The notes beneath the pieces are model-generated. The model was not told the DNA's origin, searched no databases, and was given only the letters and a program-made list of their open reading frames with translations. The position numbers were made by a program, and so were the translations under genes. Shown here in pieces: positions 6,122 through 15,000 of a stretch of DNA of 26,239 nucleotides (within the stretch, counting starts at the first letter, position 1; each line of letters starts with the position of its first letter). Source of the DNA: an uncultured Veillonella sp. (GTDB lineage: Bacteria; Bacillota; Negativicutes; Veillonellales; Veillonellaceae); NCBI GenBank assembly GCA_934202215.1, contig CAKPXR010000019.1:1-26239 (forward strand), written 5' to 3'.

Positions 6122-8164
6122 GTGAATCATCGGAATACACAAAAAAGTAAGTACTCTTGGATTTTAATACTCTGTATTATAGTGGGACTTATATCCTCTT
6201 TATATTTAGTATTTGAACGCCATCAGATTGAAAAATCTCAAAATCATATTGAAAATATCGTAGATTATGATGCTGTTTTAAGAGCAAATGCCTTTGAAAA
6301 GCGCAGTCAACAAGAGGCTTTTGATGCGCTTCGTAATGCAGGTGTAACAGCATTTGCTATTTATGATCGCACCTTAGAAAAAGCCAAGGATGCAGGTCAA
6401 GTTAAGGTGTTAAGCTCAGAAGAGATGGATGCAGTCCGTGTTAATGGGGCATCCGTTAAACACGGTGCAACCTATGTAGCGTTAATTTCTGGTAAAGAAG
6501 GCTATTATAAAGAAATTCGCGAAGACTTATATCATCGTATTGGTAAAGATAAAGTTAAAGAGCTTAATACTAGTATTGGTCCAGTCCTTGAATTATATGG
6601 TGCTACTGCAGATAGTTATCTAAAAATGAATCTTGGTATTTCCAAGTTACAAGCTCAAGAAGTTGCTAATCGTGGATTCAATGTTATAGTTCGTCCTACA
6701 AATTATAGAAATGTAACATCTGATGATCTTCAATATGTGTTTAAGCGTCTTGAAGGAATTCCACATGTAACAGGCATGATATTTGCTGGTAAAGAAGCCC
6801 TAGGTGCTCCTAACTTAACGGATGAAACATTAGAACTGTTACATAAAAATCATATTCCTTTAGTTGGTATCGAAGCCGTTAACCAACTTCAATATGAGCC
6901 ACAACAAGGTTTCTTGGAAATGGCGGCTAAAGATAATTATAGTGTGGGCCGTGTGTATACAATTGCTAAGGATGAATTAAAGAAAATTACTCCTGAAGAA
7001 GCAGCTCAACGATTCTATATTAGTGATATCGAACGTAATATTCGGTTTAATTTGTTCCCTATGTACGAAACAGGTGTAAACAATGAAACGGTATTACAAA
7101 CAACTATTAACTATATTGATATGACTACTGAAAAATTATCTACTAAAGGTTATGAATTTGGTCCAGCGGATATTTACCCTCCTTATACTCCTAATCCTTT
7201 ATTAGTAGTCATTACAATGATTGGTGCCATTGCGCTTTTTGTCTATGTTGTTCAAATGCTACTTCCAATGCGTAAACATACACAATTAGTAGCGTTCTTT
7301 GGTATTTCCCTTGTATCTGTAGTATTATTTATTATTACAAGCGGTACATTGATTACTCAAATTTGGGCTTTATCTAGTGCGGTTATGGCGCCTGTAGGTG
7401 CTATGATTCGTTTGATGGAAGAATGGCGTCGTTATGATGGAGCTCGTCCATTAGGTGCTATTAAATCAACAGTATTAGCAGTTTTTTATCTCGTAATTGC
7501 TGCATTGTTTGCAGCTATTGGAGGAATGTATATTGCATCTTTATTGGGGAATACTAAATTCTTCATGGAATTTGCAATCTTTAGAGGTGTTAAATTAACA
7601 TTCGTGCTTCCAATTCTTTTAGTTATTATTGCCTATTTACAACGTTTCCCATTGTGGAAAGGCCGTATGATTAATTCTAAAGAGGAAGCAAAGAAATTTG
7701 TAGTTGAATTCTTAACGATGGATGTTAAATTTTACATATTTTTTGTAATGGCAACCCTTGGTGGTGTAGCGTGGGTATTTGTTGGTCGTAGTGGCCATAC
7801 AGCTGGGGTTCCTGTACCAGGATTTGAACTCATGCTACGTCGATTCCTTGAAAATACAATGTATGCAAGACCTAGAGAAAAAGAATTTATAATTGGTCAT
7901 CCTGTATTAATGTTGGCTACTTTTGCATTCTTACGTAAATGGCCTACAGTGATTCATTTCTTATTAACTATAGTAGGAGTTATTGGTATAGCTTCTATGG
8001 TTGAAACATTCTGTCATATTCGAACTCCTGTATTCATGTCTATTATGCGTGGCTATGATGGTTTATTAATTGGTGCTCTCTTAGGGTTGCTTCTTATCAT
8101 TGCAGTACGTTTCATGATGTATGTAACACAATGGTTCCAAGCTCGGGAGGTTGACCATGAGTAA
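6122..8164 (+). CDS. DUF5693-like polytopic membrane protein upstream of csaB
   Basis: This 680-residue protein starts at GTG 6122, six bases after AAGGA (6111-6115). It has one N-terminal membrane segment (about residues 12-30). A large, probably extracytoplasmic domain follows (about 35-355), containing repeated alpha/beta elements such as GVTAFAIYDRTLEKA and HVTGMIFAGKEALG. After NPLLVVITMIGAIAL come roughly nine to ten further membrane segments to the C-terminus. I recognise it as the family usually annotated DUF5693, found beside csaB in Negativicutes and some Clostridia. Biochemical function is unknown. Its 8-bp overlap with csaB suggests a joint role in making, moving or modifying a pyruvylated cell-wall polymer. 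No known polymerase or flippase motif was spotted. Confidence 0.7.
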   Translation: MNHRNTQKSKYSWILILCIIVGLISSLYLVFERHQIEKSQNHIENIVDYDAVLRANAFEKRSQQEAFDALRNAGVTAFAIYDRTLEKAKDAGQVKVLSSEEMDAVRVNGASVKHGATYVALISGKEGYYKEIREDLYHRIGKDKVKELNTSIGPVLELYGATADSYLKMNLGISKLQAQEVANRGFNVIVRPTNYRNVTSDDLQYVFKRLEGIPHVTGMIFAGKEALGAPNLTDETLELLHKNHIPLVGIEAVNQLQYEPQQGFLEMAAKDNYSVGRVYTIAKDELKKITPEEAAQRFYISDIERNIRFNLFPMYETGVNNETVLQTTINYIDMTTEKLSTKGYEFGPADIYPPYTPNPLLVVITMIGAIALFVYVVQMLLPMRKHTQLVAFFGISLVSVVLFIITSGTLITQIWALSSAVMAPVGAMIRLMEEWRRYDGARPLGAIKSTVLAVFYLVIAALFAAIGGMYIASLLGNTKFFMEFAIFRGVKLTFVLPILLVIIAYLQRFPLWKGRMINSKEEAKKFVVEFLTMDVKFYIFFVMATLGGVAWVFVGRSGHTAGVPVPGFELMLRRFLENTMYARPREKEFIIGHPVLMLATFAFLRKWPTVIHFLLTIVGVIGIASMVETFCHIRTPVFMSIMRGYDGLLIGALLGLLLIIAVRFMMYVTQWFQAREVDHE

Positions 8165-9257
8165 TATTGTTATCTCTGGTTATTATGGTTTTGGTAACGC
8201 TGGTGATGAAGCAATGCTTTGTGCGATTATCGATGCCATTCGCAAAGAGGAAGCAGATGCGCATATTACTGTTATTTCTGGTAATCCTACAGAGACAAGC
8301 AAAAAGCACAATATTCATGCAGTGGGGACATTTTCTGCATTTGGTATTTTAAAGGCGATTGCCAATTCTGATTTAGTTATCAGTGGTGGAGGTAGCCTTT
8401 TACAAGATGCTACAAGTATTCGTAATACATATTATTACTTAAGCATTATGGCTTTAGCTAAAATGATGGGGAAAAAGGTAATGCTTTATTCTCAAGGTAT
8501 TGGGCCGTTAAATCGTCCATCTACACGTAGAGCCGTTAGCTTTGTATTGCGATTTGTGGATACCATTACAGTTCGTGATTCTATTTCAAAATCTGAATTA
8601 GAATCCTTAGGAATTGAGGATGTAGAGGTTACAGCTGATGCTGTTTTGGCTATGCAAGCAGCTGATTTGTCTATTGGTAAACGTATTTTAGAAGGCTATA
8701 CATCTAAGCTACCTAAATCTTTAGAGAATCCTAAACGAATTGGCGTTGCTGTTCGTAGTTGGAAAGATGATACAGAATACCGAGAATCATTAGCCAATGT
8801 GCTAAGCCGATTACAGGAGCAGGACAATGTCGAGATTATATTCATCCCTATGTCTCATCCTGAGGATACAAAAGAAGCTAAAATTATTGCTAGCTATATG
8901 ACGAAGGGGGCTATTGTTCTTGAAGGCCCATTCTCTACAGAGGAGCAAGTATCCTTATCTGGAAATGTGGACCTAATGATAGGTATACGTCTTCATGCGC
9001 TAGTATTTAGTTCTTTAATGGGGAAACCTGTTATCGGTATTTCCTACGATCCTAAAATTACAAGCTTCTTACATATGATTGGTCAAGAACCAATAGGAAC
9101 TATGACACATCTTAGAGAAGAGGCACTATATCAGCGATGTCATAAGCTCCTATATTCCAGAGAAGAGTACCAATCCTCTTATGATCGTATTGAAGCATTG
9201 CGTATAAACTCTCAGCGCAATGCAGAAATTGCTATTTCATTACTTAAAGATTATTAA
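8157..9257 (+). CDS. csaB: Polysaccharide pyruvyl transferase CsaB
   Basis: CsaB adds pyruvate ketals from phosphoenolpyruvate to a cell-wall polysaccharide, creating the ligand for SLH-domain surface proteins in organisms such as Bacillus anthracis and Thermus. The start is ATG 8157, six bases after GGGAGG (8145-8150); an in-frame TTG at 8151 has no spacing from that site. The 366-residue product carries the family signatures GYYGFGNAGDEA near the N-terminus, DLVISGGGSLLQD at about 75-87, LYSQGIGPL, the GLxxR-like IGIRLHALVFS, and PVIGISYDPKI near the C-terminus. It overlaps the preceding membrane protein gene by eight bases. A related family member with another acceptor sugar cannot be excluded. 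Confidence 0.9.
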   Translation: MSNIVISGYYGFGNAGDEAMLCAIIDAIRKEEADAHITVISGNPTETSKKHNIHAVGTFSAFGILKAIANSDLVISGGGSLLQDATSIRNTYYYLSIMALAKMMGKKVMLYSQGIGPLNRPSTRRAVSFVLRFVDTITVRDSISKSELESLGIEDVEVTADAVLAMQAADLSIGKRILEGYTSKLPKSLENPKRIGVAVRSWKDDTEYRESLANVLSRLQEQDNVEIIFIPMSHPEDTKEAKIIASYMTKGAIVLEGPFSTEEQVSLSGNVDLMIGIRLHALVFSSLMGKPVIGISYDPKITSFLHMIGQEPIGTMTHLREEALYQRCHKLLYSREEYQSSYDRIEALRINSQRNAEIAISLLKDY

Positions 9258-9260
9258 TAT

Positions 9261-9272
9261 ATTGGATCCAAT
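9261..9272. repeat. 12-bp palindrome between csaB and transketolase
   Basis: ATTGGATCCAAT is a perfect palindrome in the 33-base gap between csaB and the transketolase N-terminal gene. A function as an operator is possible but nothing else supports it. Confidence 0.3.
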
Positions 9273-9290
9273 CCAGAAAGTGAGGTCTCT

Positions 9291-10127
9291 ATGGCTACAT
9301 TAACACAAGATGTTAAAAAACTAGTTCAAGAGAAGGCAAAAGCTATTCGCGTTAGTATTGTTAAGTCTGTAACGGCAGCAAAATCCGGTCACCCAGGTGG
9401 TTCTTTATCTATCGCTGATGTGATGGCCTTGTTGTACTATGTAGAAATGAATGTAGATTCGGCAAATCCAAAAGCTCCCAATAGAGATCGTTTTGTCCTT
9501 TCTAAAGGTCATGCAGCTCCAGCTTTATATGCTACATTAGCTGAAAAAGGTTATTTCTCTAAAGAAGAACTTTTGAATTTACGTAAAATTGACCATATGT
9601 TACAAGGCCATCCTGATATGAAACATACACCTGGCGTAGATATGTCTACAGGTTCCTTAGGCCAAGGTATTTCTGCCGCATGTGGTATGGCATTGGCAGG
9701 CAAAATTGACAATGCTGATTATCGCGTTTACTCTATTTTAGGTGATGGTGAGCTTGAAGAAGGTCAAGTGTGGGAAGCTGCTATGTTTGCTGGCCATTAT
9801 AAACTCAATAATTTAACTGCTTTTGTGGACTTTAATGGTCTTCAAATCGATGGGGATATTACTAAAGTTCTTTCTCCATTGCCAATTCCTGAGAAATTTA
9901 AAGCATTCAATTGGAATGTTATTGAAGTAAATGGTCATGATATCGATGAACTTCATAATGCTATTGAAGCTGCTAAAGCTTTCACAGACGGTCCAACTTG
10001 CATTGTAATGCATACTGTAAAAGGTAAAGGCGTAACTGAAATGGAAGGTCAAGCAGGCTGGCATGGTAAAGCACCAAGCGCAGAGCAAGGTGAAACCTTT
10101 GTTAATGAAATTATGGGGGTACAATAA
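9291..10127 (+). CDS. tktA: Transketolase, N-terminal (thiamine diphosphate-binding) subunit
   Basis: This 278-residue protein is the N-terminal half of a split transketolase, which moves two-carbon units between sugar phosphates in the non-oxidative pentose phosphate pathway. It contains SGHPGGSLSIADVMALLYY (32-50), the conserved SKGHAAPALYA (71-81), and the thiamine diphosphate/metal motif GDGELEEGQVWEA beginning at 151 and ending with FNG (about 181-183). The start ATG 9291 follows AGTGAGG by five bases. Its TAA stop overlaps the ATG of the C-terminal gene by one base, fitting equal production of two subunits. Split transketolases are common in anaerobic Firmicutes and archaea; the pair could in principle use other aldose/ketose donors. 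The symbol follows common usage only. Confidence 0.93.
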   Translation: MATLTQDVKKLVQEKAKAIRVSIVKSVTAAKSGHPGGSLSIADVMALLYYVEMNVDSANPKAPNRDRFVLSKGHAAPALYATLAEKGYFSKEELLNLRKIDHMLQGHPDMKHTPGVDMSTGSLGQGISAACGMALAGKIDNADYRVYSILGDGELEEGQVWEAAMFAGHYKLNNLTAFVDFNGLQIDGDITKVLSPLPIPEKFKAFNWNVIEVNGHDIDELHNAIEAAKAFTDGPTCIVMHTVKGKGVTEMEGQAGWHGKAPSAEQGETFVNEIMGVQ

Positions 10128-11059
10128 TGGGTAAAGCAACACGTGAAGCATATGGTAATGCGTTAGCTCGCATTGGTAAAGAAAATACAAATATTATCGT
10201 ATTAGATGCAGATTTATCTAAATCTACTAAAACTGATACATTTAAAAATGTCTGTTCTGATCGATTCTTTAATGTAGGTATTGCAGAACAAAACTTGATT
10301 TCTGTTGGCGCTGGACTTGCAGCAGCAGGTAAAATTCCATTTGTTTCTTCCTTTGCAATGTTTGCAACAGGTCGTGCGTTTGAACAAATTCGGAATGCTG
10401 TATGTTATCCAAAATTGAATGTAAAAGTATGTGCTACACATGCTGGTATTACAGTAGGTGAAGATGGCGCTACACATCAAAGCTTAGAAGATATTTCTTG
10501 TATGCGTACTCTACCTAATATGACTGTAGTAGTACCTGCTGATGAACTTGAAACAGAATCAGTAGTTGAATGGGCTGCATCTTATGAAGGCCCTGTATAT
10601 GTTCGTTTAGGCCGTGCTGGTGTTGATGATGTAACTGCCGAAGGTTATACATTCGTACCTGGTAAATCTACTACATTAGTAGAAGGTTCTGATGTAACAA
10701 TTATCGCTTGTGGTGCTTTGGTTGGGCCTGCTGTAGAAGCAGCTAAAACTTTAGCTGAATCTAATGTGTCTGCTCGTGTTATCAATATGGCATCTATTAA
10801 GCCTATCGATGCAGAGGCAATTGTAAAAGCAGCCACTGAAACAGGTGCTATCGTAACAGCAGAAGAACATAATATCATTGGTGGTCTTGGTTCTGCTGTG
10901 TCTGAAGTTGTTGTGGCTAATAAGCCTGTTCCTATGGAATTCGTTGGTGTACAAGATACATTTGGGGAGAGCGGTACGCCAAAAGAATTGATGACTAAAT
11001 ACGGTTTAACAGCAAAAGATATTGTAGAAGCAGTAAAACGTGTAATCACTCGTAAATAA
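10127..11059 (+). CDS. tktB: Transketolase, C-terminal subunit
   Basis: The 310-residue partner of the preceding gene supplies the pyrimidine-binding and C-terminal domains. GIAEQNLISVGAGLAAAGKIPFV (starting about residue 52) contains the glutamate that activates the thiamine ring. SSFAMFATGRAFEQIRN follows, then THAGITVGEDGATHQSLEDI and a C-terminal domain beginning about residue 180 with VTIIACGALV. It starts with ATG in TAATG, so translation is coupled to the N-terminal subunit. Together the two chains have about 588 residues, slightly shorter than one-chain transketolases of about 660. The DXS family is similar in this region, but the split arrangement and motifs favour transketolase. Confidence 0.93.
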   Translation: MGKATREAYGNALARIGKENTNIIVLDADLSKSTKTDTFKNVCSDRFFNVGIAEQNLISVGAGLAAAGKIPFVSSFAMFATGRAFEQIRNAVCYPKLNVKVCATHAGITVGEDGATHQSLEDISCMRTLPNMTVVVPADELETESVVEWAASYEGPVYVRLGRAGVDDVTAEGYTFVPGKSTTLVEGSDVTIIACGALVGPAVEAAKTLAESNVSARVINMASIKPIDAEAIVKAATETGAIVTAEEHNIIGGLGSAVSEVVVANKPVPMEFVGVQDTFGESGTPKELMTKYGLTAKDIVEAVKRVITRK

Positions 11060-11073
11060 TCAAAGGGGACCCC

Positions 11074-11760
11074 ATGATTGAATTTAAGAATGTTAGTAAA
11101 GTCTATGATAATGGTTCTGTTGCATTAGACGATGTATGTTTAACTATAAATGAGGGCGAATTCGTCCTCATTTGTGGTCACAGCGGTGCAGGGAAATCAA
11201 CTCTATTTAAATTGTTAACTCATGAAGTAGTACCTGATTCTGGTACTGTCATTGTTGATGATTTTGATGTTACGCGTTTAAAGCGTAGTAAAATTCCAAA
11301 ATTACGTAGAAAACTTGGTGTTGTATTCCAAGATTTCCGTTTATTACCAAATAAAACCGTATCAGAAAATATTGCCTTTGCTCTTGAAGTAATTGAAGAG
11401 AAACCAAAGGTAATTAAAGAAAAGGTAAGTCATGTACTAGAACTTGTTGGTTTGATTGATAAAGCAAATGATTTACCAGAGGATCTATCTGGTGGTGAAC
11501 AACAACGTGTTGCTATTGCTCGCGCTATTGTAAATCGTCCATCTGTGCTTATTGCTGATGAACCGACTGGTAACTTAGATCCTGACACAAGTAAAGGTAT
11601 TGTAGATTTGTTTAAGCATATCAATAATTTTGGCACCACTGTTATTATGGTTACCCATAATATGGATCTTGTTTCGTATTTAAATAAACGTGTTATTCGT
11701 CTTAAAGATGGTCGCGTTCAAAGTGATAATATGAGAGGTGCAGAAATTAATGAAGCCTAG
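11074..11760 (+). CDS. ftsE: Cell division ATP-binding protein FtsE
   Basis: FtsE is the ATPase of the FtsEX complex, which couples the division machinery inside the cell to peptidoglycan hydrolases outside. The 228-residue protein shows Walker [10 protein letters not shown] (35-43), the Q-loop VVFQDFRLL, the ABC signature LSGGEQQ (138-144), Walker B VLIADEP (158-164) and the switch histidine in VTHN. Its SD AAAGGGG (11062-11068) is unusual in being followed at once by ACCCC up to the ATG. It overlaps ftsX by 11 bases, and the M23 peptidase comes next, the expected division cassette. Confidence 0.96.
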   Translation: MIEFKNVSKVYDNGSVALDDVCLTINEGEFVLICGHSGAGKSTLFKLLTHEVVPDSGTVIVDDFDVTRLKRSKIPKLRRKLGVVFQDFRLLPNKTVSENIAFALEVIEEKPKVIKEKVSHVLELVGLIDKANDLPEDLSGGEQQRVAIARAIVNRPSVLIADEPTGNLDPDTSKGIVDLFKHINNFGTTVIMVTHNMDLVSYLNKRVIRLKDGRVQSDNMRGAEINEA

Positions 11761-12637
11761 AACATTGAAATACTTTTTTAAAGAAGCCCTCAAATCTATG
11801 AAGCGTAACGGTCTTATGACGTTAGCATCTATTTCTACAGTGGCTTTATCTCTATTTATGCTTGGCGTATTCCTTTGCGGTGTTATCAATTTGAATAACA
11901 TGGCATCTAGTTTAGAAAACCAAGTACAATTGAGCATTTATTTAAAAGATGGTTTAACAACTGATCAAATTATGGCGGTAGGTAAGCAAATTAAAGCTAT
12001 ACCAAATCTTAAGCATTTAGAGTTTGTTAATAAAGAACAAGCGATGAAAGAATTCAAAGCACGCCTTGGTGATCAACAACAATTAGTAAATGCATTAGGC
12101 GATGTAAATCCATTGCCAAATTCTTATGTATTAACCTTTGATAACCCTAGTGATGTTAAGGCTACAGCTAAATTAGCCACTACATTCCAAGGTGTTGAAA
12201 GTACTCATTATGGTCAAGATATTGTAGAAGAACTATTCCGTATTACCCAAGTTATTAGAATTGGTGGTATTGTACTAATCGGATTCCTAGCAGCAGCTAC
12301 ATTATTCATTATTTCTAATACAATTCGCTTGACTGTATTCGCTCGACGTAAAGAAATTGCCATCATGAAGTATGTTGGTGCAACAAATAATTTTATTCGT
12401 TGGCCATTCTTGATCGAAGGTATGTTGTTGGGGTTAGTAGGGGCTATAATCTCCGTACTTTGTGTAGGTGAATTTTACCATTTCATTACTATGGAAGTTT
12501 CTGAGTCCTTAGCATTCTTCCCATTAGTACCAATGTTCCCATTCTTCTATGATGTGGCTATCTATATTTTAGGTGGTGGCATAGTAGTAGGTGCTATTGG
12601 TAGTACGATTTCTTTAAAACAATACATGAAGGTGTAA
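11750..12637 (+). CDS. ftsX: Cell division ABC transporter permease FtsX
   Basis: FtsX is the membrane partner of FtsE; its large extracytoplasmic loop recruits and activates peptidoglycan hydrolases or their activators. I choose ATG 11750 over the in-frame GTG at 11738, which lies inside the SD GAGAGGTG (11733-11740); the product has 295 residues. A cytoplasmic basic start ([21 protein letters not shown]) leads to the first membrane segment (about 24-46). An extracytoplasmic domain of about 110 residues follows, then three more membrane segments, with the conserved ARRKEIAIMKYVGATNNFIRWPF between the second and third. That four-segment plan is the FtsX standard. It overlaps ftsE by 11 bases and the next gene begins five bases downstream. 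Confidence 0.95.
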   Translation: MKPRTLKYFFKEALKSMKRNGLMTLASISTVALSLFMLGVFLCGVINLNNMASSLENQVQLSIYLKDGLTTDQIMAVGKQIKAIPNLKHLEFVNKEQAMKEFKARLGDQQQLVNALGDVNPLPNSYVLTFDNPSDVKATAKLATTFQGVESTHYGQDIVEELFRITQVIRIGGIVLIGFLAAATLFIISNTIRLTVFARRKEIAIMKYVGATNNFIRWPFLIEGMLLGLVGAIISVLCVGEFYHFITMEVSESLAFFPLVPMFPFFYDVAIYILGGGIVVGAIGSTISLKQYMKV

Positions 12638-12642
12638 TGTTT

Positions 12643-13842
12643 ATGAAATATAACACAATCAAATCTCGTCTTGTAGCAACAATTTTAACCGGTATGGTGG
12701 TACTGGGAACACCACTATATATTGTTGCAGAAGATGAGGATTTAACGAATCAATTAGATTCAATTCAACAACAAGTTAATCAACAAAATTCTATCAAAGC
12801 TGACGCAGAAACTGTCATTGTTAGTGTATCTGAACAGTTGCGACAAATTGAAGAGCAATTGCGTCAGGCCCAACAACAGTTAGTATCTATTCAACAGCAA
12901 CGTGTAGCAGTCGAAAATGATATTACTGTTAATGAAAAATTACTAGCAGAAGCACAAAAACGATTAGAAGGGCGAGAATCCGTTTTTTATAAGCGTGTAC
13001 GTGATATTTATATCAATGGTCGTCTAAGCTATTTAGATGTTGTTATTGGATCCAAAGATTTTAGTGATTTTGCAAATCGATTAGAAATTTTAAAACGCAT
13101 CATTGATTCGGATATCAAGTTAATCGATGAAATCAAAAAAGAACGTGCTGAAATTGCTGCACGTAAACAAGCTCTTGAGCAATCTCGAGCTAAGTTAGTA
13201 GAGCTTGAAAAAGCTGCTGTAGCAAAACAAGCTGAAATTGAACAAAAGAAAAAAGAACGAGAAGTGGTTCTTCAGAAGGCACAAAATGATCGCGCTACTG
13301 CAATGCAAGCTGTGGAAGAACTTAATGCTTCTTCCGCTCAAATTACAGCTCTCTTAAAAGCGCGTCAAGCGGAACGTGCGGCTGCTCGAGCTGCTGCAGA
13401 AGCAGCGGCGGCAGCAGCGGCTCAACAGTCTGCACCAAGCTACTCTTGGGTACAAGGGTCTGGTCAACTTGGTTGGCCTGTAAGTGGTGAAATTACTTCA
13501 CCATATGGCTATCGTACACATCCAATTTTTGGTACAACTATCTACCATTCCGGCATTGATATTGGTGTTGATGAAGGTACACCAGTTCATGCTGCTGATG
13601 GAGGTACTGTTGTTTGGTCTGGTTGGATGGGTGGCTATGGTTACGCCGTAGTTATCGACCATGGTAATGGTATGTCCACCCTTTATGGCCATAATTCTGA
13701 GCTTGCTGTCTCTGAAGGACAAGATGTATCTAAAGGTCAAGTTATTGCCTATGCTGGTAGCACTGGTAACAGTACTGGGCCACACGTACATTTTGAAGTT
13801 CGTATAAGTGGGGATCCTGTGGATCCTATGGGATATTTATAA
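12643..13842 (+). CDS. FtsEX-associated M23 peptidase with N-terminal coiled coil
   Basis: This exported protein has a hydrophobic signal segment (about 8-27). A long coiled coil rich in Gln, Glu and Lys follows (about 32-230), then an alanine-rich linker (EAAAAAAAQQ region) and a C-terminal LytM/M23 domain (about 272-399). It resembles PcsB/EnvC-type partners of FtsEX. Unlike EnvC, whose LytM site is degenerate, the zinc ligands appear complete: H302 and D306 in YHSGIDIG, and H381 and H383 in PHVHFEV. It may therefore cut peptide cross-links itself and not only activate an amidase. I prefer ATG 12643, eight bases after AAGGTG, to the ATG at 12637, which is only two bases from it. ftsX lies directly upstream and ctpA one base downstream. 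Confidence 0.9.
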   Translation: MKYNTIKSRLVATILTGMVVLGTPLYIVAEDEDLTNQLDSIQQQVNQQNSIKADAETVIVSVSEQLRQIEEQLRQAQQQLVSIQQQRVAVENDITVNEKLLAEAQKRLEGRESVFYKRVRDIYINGRLSYLDVVIGSKDFSDFANRLEILKRIIDSDIKLIDEIKKERAEIAARKQALEQSRAKLVELEKAAVAKQAEIEQKKKEREVVLQKAQNDRATAMQAVEELNASSAQITALLKARQAERAAARAAAEAAAAAAAQQSAPSYSWVQGSGQLGWPVSGEITSPYGYRTHPIFGTTIYHSGIDIGVDEGTPVHAADGGTVVWSGWMGGYGYAVVIDHGNGMSTLYGHNSELAVSEGQDVSKGQVIAYAGSTGNSTGPHVHFEVRISGDPVDPMGYL

Positions 13843-13843
13843 T

Positions 13844-14983
13844 ATGAAATTTGATACACGTAAGGTGTTATGGAGCCTATTGAAATATATAGGCTCTGGC
13901 ATCGTTATTATGTGGCTCACGTTTTGGTATTTATCTGGTTCATTCTGGGGATTACCAAGACTATTTGTAGCCTACTATGCTGCGAGTCAAGTCTTTATGA
14001 CACCGATGTCTAAAGCGACCCTTTATGATGGTATGCTTAAAGGCTTAATTGGCTCTTTGGGAGAGCCCCATAGTATTTATTTAGATGCTGACGAATTTAA
14101 ATCTATGAAAATGCAAACATCTGGCACTTATGCCGGTGTAGGTATGGTTCTTGGGCATGATGATAAAGGTTTATATGCAGTTAGTATTATGGAAGAACAA
14201 CCAGCTTTTAAAGCGGGCATAAAACCTGGTGACCATATTATTGCCATAGATGGTCAATCTACAAGTGATATTACTGTAGAAGATGCATCTTCTCGAATTC
14301 GTGGTGAGGCTGGTACCGTTGTGGCCCTTGATATAGATCGTAATGGTGAAAAATTACACTTTGATATCACGCGAGAATCCATTGTGTTACCTACTGTTAA
14401 AAGCAAAATGCTCACAAGTACAGTAGGGTATATTCGGATTAGTCAATTTGCAGAAAATACGGCTGATGATTTCGAAACACAATTTAAAGAATTACAATCT
14501 CAAGGTATGCAGGAATTAATTTTAGATCTTCGAGATAATCCTGGTGGTTTATTATCTACTACAGAAAAGATTTCTAACTATATTATGCCTCCAGGCACAC
14601 TAGTTACCGTACAAAATAGAGCTGGGAAAAAAGATGTTTATAAGTCTAATGGTCCAGAAGTAGCTATGCCATTGGTAGTTCTTGTTAACAAAGGGTCTGC
14701 TAGTGCATCTGAAATTATAGCTGGTGCTATTCAAGACCGTAAACTAGGTACTATTTTAGGTACTAATACATATGGTAAGGGTACAGTTCAAACTATTTAC
14801 CCTAGCCTTGATAATGAAGGTGTTAAGGTAACTATTGCCAAATACCATACACCAAATGACCGTGTTATTGACGGCATTGGTATTAAACCTGATGTAGAAT
14901 TGGATTTACCAAAAGGTGTAAATCCATCTAGTACATTGGATGATATTCAAATTAAAAAAGCATTAGAGTTATTACAGCAATAA
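13844..14983 (+). CDS. ctpA: C-terminal processing protease, S41 family
   Basis: The protein has an N-terminal membrane anchor (about 10-38), a PDZ domain (about 90-170) with the ligand-groove region GTYAGVGMVLG and AGIKPGDHIIAIDG, and an S41 serine protease domain. The catalytic Ser lies in GSASASE (284-290) and the Lys in TYGKGTVQ (K312), with ILDLRDNPGGLL between PDZ and active site. Such Ctp proteases cut periplasmic or cell-wall proteins and in several bacteria control peptidoglycan hydrolases, which fits the position directly after the M23 peptidase. The start is ATG 13844, one base past the previous stop. An in-frame ATG at 13808 would overlap the M23 gene and add 12 residues. No strong SD is seen, so translation probably depends on coupling. 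Confidence 0.93.
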   Translation: MKFDTRKVLWSLLKYIGSGIVIMWLTFWYLSGSFWGLPRLFVAYYAASQVFMTPMSKATLYDGMLKGLIGSLGEPHSIYLDADEFKSMKMQTSGTYAGVGMVLGHDDKGLYAVSIMEEQPAFKAGIKPGDHIIAIDGQSTSDITVEDASSRIRGEAGTVVALDIDRNGEKLHFDITRESIVLPTVKSKMLTSTVGYIRISQFAENTADDFETQFKELQSQGMQELILDLRDNPGGLLSTTEKISNYIMPPGTLVTVQNRAGKKDVYKSNGPEVAMPLVVLVNKGSASASEIIAGAIQDRKLGTILGTNTYGKGTVQTIYPSLDNEGVKVTIAKYHTPNDRVIDGIGIKPDVELDLPKGVNPSSTLDDIQIKKALELLQQ

Positions 14984-15000
14984 TGCATAGGAGTCAAAGT

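Noticed and set aside
9813..10190. Open frame of 125 codons on the minus strand across the transketolase junction
   Set aside because: Antisense to two well-supported genes, and its translation resembles no protein family I recognise.
10645..11049. Open frame of 134 codons on the minus strand inside the transketolase C-terminal gene
   Set aside because: Shadow frame caused by codon bias of the sense gene; the Ser/Thr/Ala-rich product has no motif.
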